Part shown: piece by piece, positions 39,852 to 45,867 of the stretch
Layout: each line of letters opens with the position of its first letter
How positions within the stretch are numbered: position 1 is the first letter of the stretch
NCBI GenBank assembly: GCA_900553775.1
Contig: USEZ01000003.1
Coordinates: 1-45,867 of the forward strand
Origin: an uncultured Slackia sp.
GTDB taxonomy: Bacteria > Actinomycetota > Coriobacteriia > Coriobacteriales > Eggerthellaceae
Length of the DNA stretch: 45,867 nucleotides
Reading direction: 5' to 3'
The notes under the pieces: model-generated
Database searches by the model: none
The model's input: only the letters and a program-made list of their open reading frames with translations
Told to the model about the DNA's origin: nothing
Made by a program: the position numbers and the translations under genes

Positions 39852-40445
39852 ATGACCGATTCTTTCCGTCCTGCCGACGAAAACTCCCTCCCTCGCACCG
39901 CGGCCGCACCGCACCATGCAGATTGCGGCCGTTTGACCTCGGTCAACGTATCGAAGCGCAAAGGAACGCGCAAAGCGCCTCTGGCGAAAGGCGCATCCGC
40001 CTTCGTGAAAACGATGCACGGCATCGAGGAAGACGCCCATGCGGGAGATTGGCACCGTCAGGTTTCATTTCTCGCAAGCGAATCCATCCTGCGTGCGCGC
40101 GCGGCGGGCCTCGACGTGGCCGAAGGGGATTTCGGCGAGAATTTCACCACCGAAGGCATCGACCTGCTTTCCCTGCCCCTGGGAACGAAACTCGCCCTAG
40201 GCGAAAAGGCCGTCGTTCAAATCAGCCAGATAGGCAAGGTGTGCCACACGCGCTGCGCGATCTACCACCTGGCGGGAGACTGCATTTTCCCTCGCGAGGG
40301 CATCTTCGCCGTCGTGCTCGAAGAAGGCCGCGTGAAACAGGGCGACGCCGTGCGCATCGTCTCGATGGGAGACGGCACCTGCCCCCACTCCCCCGCCGAA
40401 GCGCTCGCCGAGGTGGCGGCCGCCCGCAAGGCGGGAACGCTCTAG
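39852..40445 (+). CDS. MOSC-domain protein
   Basis: The 197-residue protein is a stand-alone MOSC domain with DAHAGDWHRQVSFLA (66-77), GDFGENFTTEGIDLLSLPLG (92-111) and Cys131, Cys135 and Cys144 around KVCHTRCAIYH. MOSC domains bind molybdenum cofactor or related metal-sulphur centres; the C-terminal domain of MOCOS uses a Cys nearby. In Eggerthellaceae such proteins occur with MogA/MoaB and many molybdoenzymes, so a cofactor delivery role is likely but not shown here. An AAAGGAG site precedes the ATG. Confidence 0.9.
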   Translation: MTDSFRPADENSLPRTAAAPHHADCGRLTSVNVSKRKGTRKAPLAKGASAFVKTMHGIEEDAHAGDWHRQVSFLASESILRARAAGLDVAEGDFGENFTTEGIDLLSLPLGTKLALGEKAVVQISQIGKVCHTRCAIYHLAGDCIFPREGIFAVVLEEGRVKQGDAVRIVSMGDGTCPHSPAEALAEVAAARKAGTL

Positions 40446-40464
40446 GAAAAAGCCGCGCACAACG

Positions 40465-40500
40465 AGGCGCCCGCCGCGATCGACACTGCGGCGGGCGCCT
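40465..40500. terminator. Strong hairpin after the MOSC gene
   Basis: A perfect 13-bp stem (40465-40477 with 40488-40500) lies 20 bp after the MOSC stop, between convergent MOSC and dnaE. There is no U-run on either side. Confidence 0.5.
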
Positions 40501-40552
40501 TGCGTCCGATTTCGCTGTCAAAGCGCCGGCCGTCGGCTGCACCGGGTACACG

Positions 40553-40637
40553 CTTCGCCTCAGCCTGCGTTTCGCTTCGACTTGCATCTCGCTTCAATCC
40601 GCATCTCGCTTTGGCGTGCGCCTCGCTTTGGCGCCGA
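40553..40637. repeat. Degenerate 17-bp tandem repeat downstream of dnaE
   Basis: Five units of exactly 17 bp (starting 40553, 40570, 40587, 40604 and 40621) share the core (T/C)(T/C)TCGC(T/C)T and end 10 bp before the dnaE stop codon. Confidence 0.65.
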
Positions 40638-40647
40638 CATTTCGCGC

Positions 40648-43600
40648 CTAGCTTGCCTTCCATACGGGACGGCCGAACAAATCGAGTATCTCCGAATACA
40701 GCAGATTGTTCGTCACATCGACCGTCACCGGCAATTCCGCGCGGAACTTGCGCCCGTCGGCCTGCTGAACCCGCAGCACCACGGCATCGCGGCCGGGATG
40801 GCTCTGCAGAATCTTCTGCAGCTGGGCCGATGTGGCCGCGTTGAAGTCGGACGATTCGAGCTTGATTTCAAGATGGCTCGGCCCGGCATTCGCCTCGTCG
40901 AGTTCGAGACGCTCCACTTCGAACGCCATGATCTGATCGCCTCGTTCGGAATGCTCGAACTTCCCCTTGATCTTCACGATGGCGTCTTCCTGCAAGGCAT
41001 CCTGGAAATCGTCGTATTTGAAGCACACGCCTTCCACGTGGCCCGTCGTGTCCTCAAGCACGAAATTGGCCATCTTCTTGCCCTTCTTCGTCAGCTTCAC
41101 GCCAACGCTGGTGATCAGGCCCGCGAAGATGCCGCTCGCGATATCGCCCTTGTGCTCCGCCAAATCGCCCAAATGGTATTTGGTGATGCGGCGCAGGGCG
41201 CCCTCAAACGGACGCAAAGGATGGTCCGATACGTAGATCTTGAGAATCTCCTTCTCGTAAGCGAGCAGCGTGCGCTTGTCCCATTCCACGCCGTCGGCGG
41301 GAGGAATGTCTTCGGTGAAGCCGCTATCTTCCACCCCGGCGAACATGTCGAACATGCTTACCTGGCCCGCATCGCGATCGCGCTGACGCTTCGAGGCGCT
41401 TTCGAGCAGCGGCGTTTCCTCGATGAAGTACATCAGCTGCTTGCGCGTATAGCCCGTGCTGTCGAACGCGCCCGCCTTGATCAGCGCTTCGAGCGTCTTG
41501 CGGTTATAGCATTTCGTGTCCAGGCGGTTCACGAAATCATGCAGGCTCGTATAGCGGCCGTTGGCGTTGCGCTCGGCGATGATGGCCTCGGCCACCGCGC
41601 CGCCGACGCCGCGCACGCCCGCCAAACCGAAGCGGATGCCTTCGTCGAGCGGAGTGAACTCCAGATTCGACGAGTTGATATCGGGCGGCAGGACGGGAAT
41701 GTTGCTATGCGTGCAGCTGGCGATGTATTTGATCAGCTTGTCGGCATTGCCCATGTAGCTCGAAAGCACGGCGGCCATGTATTCGTGCGGATAATACGCC
41801 TTCAGATACGCCGTGCGCATGACGAGAATGGCGTATGCCGCCGAGTGCGACTTGTTGAACGCGTACTTCGCGAACTTCTCGGCGTCTTCCCAGATCTTCT
41901 CGGCGATTTCGAGCGAATAGCCGTTTTCGACCGCGCCGTTGCACCAGTCGTCTTTCAGCTTCATCATGACGTCGAGCTTTTTCTTGCCCATCGCCTTGCG
42001 CAGCTTGTCGGCCTTGCCCGCCGAGAATCCGCTCATCACCATGGAAATCTGCATGATCTGCTCTTGGTAGACCATGGTGCCGTACGTTTCTTCGAGCAAC
42101 GGGCGCAGGCGATCGTCGTAGTAATGGACGGGCGTCTTGCCGCTTGCCACCTTGATGTAGTCTTCGACCATGCCCGACTCAAGCGGACCCGGGCGATTCA
42201 GCGCGATCGACGCCACGACGTCGGAGAAGCGCTTGGGTGGCAGGCGGGCGAACAGGCCCACATACAGCGAGCCTTCCACCTGGAACAGGCCGTCCATGTT
42301 GCCCGACTGCATGAGCTCGAACGCCTTGTCGTCTTCCGTGGGGATTTCCTCGGGAACGATTTCGATGCCGAAACGGTCTTTGATGTTTCGGCATGCGCGC
42401 GAAAGCACGCCCAACGTACGCAGGCCCAAGAAGTCCATCTTGAGAAGCCCCAGATCGGGCGTGTAATGGCCGTCGTATTGCGTGATGATGCCGCCGCCTT
42501 TGGTGTCGCGCTTCATCGGCACGTGGTCGGCCATCGGGTCGCGGCAGATGATCGTGGCGCACGCATGCACGCCCTCGCCGCGCACGTTGCCCTCGATCGA
42601 GCGCGCGGCGTCGATCACCTCGCGCGATTCGGGCTCGGTGTCGTATGCCTTCTTGAAATCGGGATTGGTGGCAAGCGCCTTGTCGATCGTGATACCCAGC
42701 TCGTCGCCGACCATCTTGCACAAACGGTCGCCCACGCCGTACGGATGTCCCAGCACGCGCGCGGCATCGCGGATGGCGTTTTTCGCCTGCAGCTTGCCGA
42801 ACGTGATAACGCCCGACACATGATCTTCGCCATAGACGTCTTTGATATGCTCGATGACCTCTTGGCGCCGCTCGTCCTCGAAGTCGACGTCGATATCGGG
42901 CATCTCCACGCGTTCGGGCGAGAGAAATCGCTCGAACAGAAGGCCGTTGGAAAGCGGGTCGAGGTCGGTGATGCCCATGGCGTAGGCCACGATGGCGCCT
43001 GCGGCCGATCCACGGCCCGGGCCGACGCCGATGCCTTGGCTTCTCGCCCATTCGATATATTCCTGCACGATGAGGAAGTACGCGGGGAATCCCTGCTGGA
43101 TGATGATCCCCATTTCGTAATCGGCGCGTTCCTGCACCTCGTCGGGAACCGGGTCGCCGTAGCGCTTGACCAATCCCTCCTGGACGCGCTTCCTGAACCA
43201 GCTGTCTTCCGTCTCCCCCTCGGGCAGCGGGAAACGCGGCAGGATGGAATCGCGTTCGAGCTCGACGTTGCATTTCTCGGCGAGCTCGACCGTGTTGTCG
43301 CATGCCTCGGGGAAATCGCGCAAAGCGGCGCGCATCTCCTCTTCGGTTTTCATATAGAACTGGTCGTTGGCGAAGCGCATGCGGTTCTCGTCGTCCATGT
43401 TGGAGCCGGTGCCGATGCACAGCATGATGTCTTGAGCGCGGGCGTCTTCCTGCGTGAGGTAATGGAAATCGTTGGTGGCGATGGTTTTCAGGCCGAGCTC
43501 GTTGGCGATTTTCGTCAGCTCGACATTCATGTCGTGCTGCGTCATGCCGCCGTTGGTGGTGATGCCCTGGTCTTGCAGCTCGATATAGAAATCACCCGGC

Positions 43601-44109
43601 GCGAACAAATCGGCGAATTTGCGCGCCCAGGCGCGGGCGCCGTCGAAATCGCGCGCGTCGATGCAGCGCGGAATGATGCCGGCGATGCAGGCGGACGAGG
43701 CGATGATGCCCTCGGAGTAACGCTGCAGCATGTCGAACGTCGTACGCGGCTTGTAGTAGAAGTTGTCCACATGCGATTCCGACACCAGATGCACCAGATT
43801 GTGGTATCCCACGTTGTTCTTCGCGAGCAGAAGCATGTGATACAGGCGCGACTTGTTCTTCGTGCCCACCTCGGGGTCTTCGGTGAAATAGATTTCGCAG
43901 CCGTAAATCGGCTTGACGCGCTTGCCTGTTTCTTTTTCAACCGCATCGCACGCGTCGCACAGCTCGGGGACGCCGCACATGACGCCGTGGTCGCTGATGG
44001 CAACCGCGGGCATGTCCAGATCGGCGGCGCGGCGCACCATGTCTTTGATCTTGGTGGCGCCGTCGAGCATGGAATATTCCGTATGGTTGTGAAGATGGAC
44101 GAATGCCAT
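40648..44109 (-). CDS. dnaE: DNA polymerase III alpha subunit
   Basis: The 1153-residue replicative polymerase begins with the PHP domain (FVHLHNHTEYSMLDG), contains the palm motifs GRGSAAGAIVAY and PDIDVDFEDERR, a helix-hairpin-helix part, a clamp-binding motif QVSMFDMF near its C-terminal third, and a C-terminal OB fold (KMANFVLEDTTGHVEG). It is the single-subunit DnaE1 type rather than PolC. GAGGAG precedes the ATG by about 12 bases. The gene is monocistronic, convergent with MOSC and divergent from the NimA-like gene. The long plus-strand frame over it is a codon-bias shadow. Confidence 0.97.
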   Translation of the reverse strand: MAFVHLHNHTEYSMLDGATKIKDMVRRAADLDMPAVAISDHGVMCGVPELCDACDAVEKETGKRVKPIYGCEIYFTEDPEVGTKNKSRLYHMLLLAKNNVGYHNLVHLVSESHVDNFYYKPRTTFDMLQRYSEGIIASSACIAGIIPRCIDARDFDGARAWARKFADLFAPGDFYIELQDQGITTNGGMTQHDMNVELTKIANELGLKTIATNDFHYLTQEDARAQDIMLCIGTGSNMDDENRMRFANDQFYMKTEEEMRAALRDFPEACDNTVELAEKCNVELERDSILPRFPLPEGETEDSWFRKRVQEGLVKRYGDPVPDEVQERADYEMGIIIQQGFPAYFLIVQEYIEWARSQGIGVGPGRGSAAGAIVAYAMGITDLDPLSNGLLFERFLSPERVEMPDIDVDFEDERRQEVIEHIKDVYGEDHVSGVITFGKLQAKNAIRDAARVLGHPYGVGDRLCKMVGDELGITIDKALATNPDFKKAYDTEPESREVIDAARSIEGNVRGEGVHACATIICRDPMADHVPMKRDTKGGGIITQYDGHYTPDLGLLKMDFLGLRTLGVLSRACRNIKDRFGIEIVPEEIPTEDDKAFELMQSGNMDGLFQVEGSLYVGLFARLPPKRFSDVVASIALNRPGPLESGMVEDYIKVASGKTPVHYYDDRLRPLLEETYGTMVYQEQIMQISMVMSGFSAGKADKLRKAMGKKKLDVMMKLKDDWCNGAVENGYSLEIAEKIWEDAEKFAKYAFNKSHSAAYAILVMRTAYLKAYYPHEYMAAVLSSYMGNADKLIKYIASCTHSNIPVLPPDINSSNLEFTPLDEGIRFGLAGVRGVGGAVAEAIIAERNANGRYTSLHDFVNRLDTKCYNRKTLEALIKAGAFDSTGYTRKQLMYFIEETPLLESASKRQRDRDAGQVSMFDMFAGVEDSGFTEDIPPADGVEWDKRTLLAYEKEILKIYVSDHPLRPFEGALRRITKYHLGDLAEHKGDIASGIFAGLITSVGVKLTKKGKKMANFVLEDTTGHVEGVCFKYDDFQDALQEDAIVKIKGKFEHSERGDQIMAFEVERLELDEANAGPSHLEIKLESSDFNAATSAQLQKILQSHPGRDAVVLRVQQADGRKFRAELPVTVDVTNNLLYSEILDLFGRPVWKAS

Positions 44110-44285
44110 GGCGTGCTTGCTCCTCGATGCTCATGCCGGTTGGAATACGACTTTTGCGAGTGGCCCGAAGCGCCGCGAGACGGCGGCGAAAACCTTCGAT
44201 CGGCGCGACTATGATAGCAGTCGGACGCGGGCGAAAGCGCAATCGGACTATGGAGTTTTCAGCATAACTTTCTCCCCCCGACCCT

Positions 44286-44314
44286 TTGATTCTTCATGTC
44301 GATAATAGTACACT
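44286..44314 (+). promoter_or_regulatory. Sigma-70-type promoter of the NimA-like gene
   Basis: TTGATT (44286-44291), a 17-bp spacer and TACACT (44309-44314) lie in an unusually AT-rich stretch 37 bp before the start codon. Confidence 0.65.
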
Positions 44315-44350
44315 TGTTCGAAAATATTTCAAGGGGAAAGGAGATGCGCG

Positions 44351-44857
44351 GTGAAACGCTACGAGATGCGTCGGGCGACGCGGAGCATGGACGAGGCCGA
44401 GATGCGAAACGTCCTGGAGCACGGCGCCTACTGCGTCGTATCGTGCATCGACGCGAACGGGCTCCCCTACGGCGTCCCCCTTTCCTACGTTTACGCGGCG
44501 CCTTCCTCCGCGCTTCGCGAATCGGGTGCCGGCGCGCTCTACTTTCACACCACCGACCAAGGGGGACGCAAGATGGATGCGTTTCTCTCCGACGGGCGCG
44601 CATCCGCCACGATCGTCGAAAACGTCGCCGCGCGGTTCGAAAACGCATCGTTTACCACGGGGTTTTCGTCGGTCATGGCATCAGGGTGCATCCGGCGCAT
44701 CACCGACCCGGTTGCCGCGCGCAAAGCGCTTGTGGACCTGTGCACGAAATACCTGCCCGAGCACAAGCGCGATATCGGAGCCGCCATGCAGGCCGATTTC
44801 GCAACCACCGCCGTCTGGGCGCTCGACATCGACGAGATATGCGGCAAGCGCAACTGA
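44351..44857 (+). CDS. NimA-like pyridoxamine 5'-phosphate oxidase-family flavoprotein
   Basis: The 168-residue protein has a split-barrel FMN fold: MRRATRSMDEAEMRNVLEHG, DANGLPYGVPLSYVY, ALYFHTTDQGGRKMDAF, then a C-terminal helical part. It is closest in pattern to NimA-type proteins, some of which reduce 5-nitroimidazoles; the GHK-like turn of that group reads GGRK here. Cofactor and substrate are inferred only. GTG 44351 follows an AAAGGAG site, 37 bp after a good promoter. It is upstream of the B3/B4 gene, 113 bp away. Confidence 0.87.
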   Translation: MKRYEMRRATRSMDEAEMRNVLEHGAYCVVSCIDANGLPYGVPLSYVYAAPSSALRESGAGALYFHTTDQGGRKMDAFLSDGRASATIVENVAARFENASFTTGFSSVMASGCIRRITDPVAARKALVDLCTKYLPEHKRDIGAAMQADFATTAVWALDIDEICGKRN

Positions 44858-44922
44858 CGCCGTGCATGCAACGCAGCCGATAACGCGGATACGATTCCTC
44901 GTGATGCATAAAACATATCGGC

Positions 44923-44928
44923 TATACT
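44923..44928 (+). promoter_or_regulatory. Possible -10 element of the B3/B4 gene
   Basis: TATACT lies 42 bp before the start. Only a weak -35 (GTGATG, 44901-44906, spacing 16) is visible. Confidence 0.4.
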
Positions 44929-44970
44929 CCCGATTCGATATAAAGCGACACTCGACGCCAAGGAGGGCCC

Positions 44971-45696
44971 ATGCAGAAATTCATCGCAGAAGAAAGCTTC
45001 TGGAACCTTTTCCCCGAAGCGCGGATCGGCATCATCGTCGCCCACGGCATGAAAAGCGCCGACGAGGTGCCCGCCGAGCAGGCGGATGCAATCTCCCGCC
45101 TGCTCGTGGCCGCAAACGGCATGGCGGAAACGCACCTGACGAGCAACACGTTTTCCGAAAACGAGGTCGTCAAAGCCTGGCGCGACGCATACCGCCTCTT
45201 CAAAACCAAGAAAGGCGCGCGCTGCTCGATCGAAAACCTGCTCAAGCGCGTCCTTAAGGGCAACCCCGTACGCTCGATCACCCCTTCGGTCGACATCTAC
45301 AATGCCATCTCGCTGAAATACGCCCTGCCCGTCGGCGGCGAAGATATCGACGCCTTCGTCGGAGACGTACGGCTCGGCATCACCGATGGCGGCGACGCCT
45401 TCGTGCCGCTCGGAGAGGACGAGGAAGACCCCACGCTTGCGGGCGAATTGTGCTATCGCGACGACGAGGGAGCCATTTGCCGCTGTTGGAACTGGCGCGA
45501 CGGCCGACGTACGGCCTTGACGGACGACTCGAAAAACGCCTTCCTCATCATCGAGTGCGTCGAGCCCGGCCGCGCCGCCGACTTGGAAGTCGCCCTCGAT
45601 GAATTCGCACAGCTTGTCGAATCGTGCCTGGGGGCGAACATCGAGAATCGGGCCGTCATCACGCGCGACAACCCCGAGATGACGATCGTCTCCTGA
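44971..45696 (+). CDS. B3/B4 tRNA-binding-domain protein
   Basis: The 241-residue protein matches the stand-alone B3/B4 domain also found in the phenylalanyl-tRNA synthetase beta chain: NLFPEARIGIIVAHG, WRDAYRLFKTKKGARCSIENLLKRV, SITPSVDIYNAISLKYALPVGGED, and GELCYRDDEGAICRCWNWRDG. Solo proteins of this family resemble editing domains that hydrolyse mischarged tRNA, although few have been tested. An AAGGAGGG site precedes the ATG. It may be co-expressed with the flavoprotein upstream but has its own promoter-like sequence. Confidence 0.92.
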   Translation: MQKFIAEESFWNLFPEARIGIIVAHGMKSADEVPAEQADAISRLLVAANGMAETHLTSNTFSENEVVKAWRDAYRLFKTKKGARCSIENLLKRVLKGNPVRSITPSVDIYNAISLKYALPVGGEDIDAFVGDVRLGITDGGDAFVPLGEDEEDPTLAGELCYRDDEGAICRCWNWRDGRRTALTDDSKNAFLIIECVEPGRAADLEVALDEFAQLVESCLGANIENRAVITRDNPEMTIVS

Positions 45697-45806
45697 CGCT
45701 TCGGCCGCCGTCGCTGCCAAGCGGTTTCGGCGACGTACGGCTCACCGCGAGTCGCGAGCCACGAATCGAGGGGGCGTGCGAAGGAAAAGGAGCTTTCGCA
45801 ATCTGC

Positions 45807-45818
45807 GGCTCGCGAGCC
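45807..45818. repeat. Perfect 12-bp palindrome at the repeat edge
   Basis: GGCTCGCGAGCC is a perfect palindrome that overlaps the first unit of the 13-bp tandem repeat. Confidence 0.6.
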
Positions 45819-45867
45819 ACGGGTATGAGCCACGGGTATGAGCCACGGGTATGAGCCACGGGTATGA
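45814..45867. repeat. 13-bp tandem repeat running off the window end
   Basis: Four identical units GAGCCACGGGTAT (45814, 45827, 45840 and 45853) plus two bases of a fifth reach the end. A diverged unit, GAGCCACGAATC, occurs at 45756. Confidence 0.9.

Noticed and set aside
40582..44214. A 1210-codon open frame on the plus strand opposite dnaE
   Set aside because: It mirrors the dnaE codon phase, has no recognisable domain, and dnaE on the other strand is unambiguous.
45814..45867. CRISPR array at the window end
   Set aside because: Units are contiguous 13-mers without spacers.

Overview
The window is high-GC DNA with the gene style of Coriobacteriia, most likely family Eggerthellaceae. The signs are LuxR-type regulators carried on multi-pass membrane proteins, a Tat-exported old-yellow-enzyme flavoprotein, a DUF5692 membrane protein, a MOSC protein and an FctA-type pilus. 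This placement rests on gene content alone; genus and species cannot be read from the sequence. No rRNA, tRNA, CRISPR array, transposase or integrase was seen.

Layout. 0-3.3 kb: 3' part of an EamA-transporter/LuxR fusion, a SlyD-like PPIase, a hotdog thioesterase and a lipoprotein. 3.5-6.4 kb (minus strand): an Ltp-domain membrane protein, an HTH protein and a membrane Ser/Thr kinase. 6.8-8.5 kb: an isolated SpaA-type wall-anchored adhesin. 9.0-12.4 kb: gatCAB. 12.6-19 kb: a membrane LuxR regulator divergent from a Tat-secreted flavoprotein, then TetR and DUF5692 genes. 19.1-22.4 kb: recQ with a ferredoxin-type aldo/keto reductase. 22.7-29.4 kb: a five-gene pilus operon on the minus strand (inactive-looking signal peptidase SipA, FctA backbone pilin, class B sortase, minor pilin, large tip adhesin), in the order of the Streptococcus pyogenes FCT locus. 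29.7-35.4 kb: a type III restriction-modification system whose mod and res genes are separated by an opposite-strand DUF4160 pair. 35.7-44.1 kb: housekeeping genes (ychF, an NSS symporter, truA, MOSC, dnaE). 44.3-45.7 kb: a NimA-like flavoprotein and a B3/B4-domain protein.

How parts fit together. GatCAB converts misacylated Glu-tRNA(Gln)/Asp-tRNA(Asn). The pilus operon supplies subunits, polymerase and chaperone for one surface fibre, and the separate SpaA adhesin shows further investment in the cell surface. The type III system, with a visibly lower-GC target-recognition segment in Mod, is a defence or epigenetic module.

The strongest unusual signals are: (1) three long homopolymer tracts (C9, C10, C14 on the plus strand), each just 5' of a minus-strand gene or operon (kinase, pilus, mod), which suggests phase variation; (2) a ~57-bp palindromic repeat present twice, one copy in an in-frame insertion in the RecQ zinc-binding region, with compensatory changes in the stem; (3) a DUF4160 pair nested in the type III RM locus; (4) a large nested stem-loop in the leader of the NSS transporter gene; (5) a pilus signal peptidase with Gly at the catalytic Lys position.
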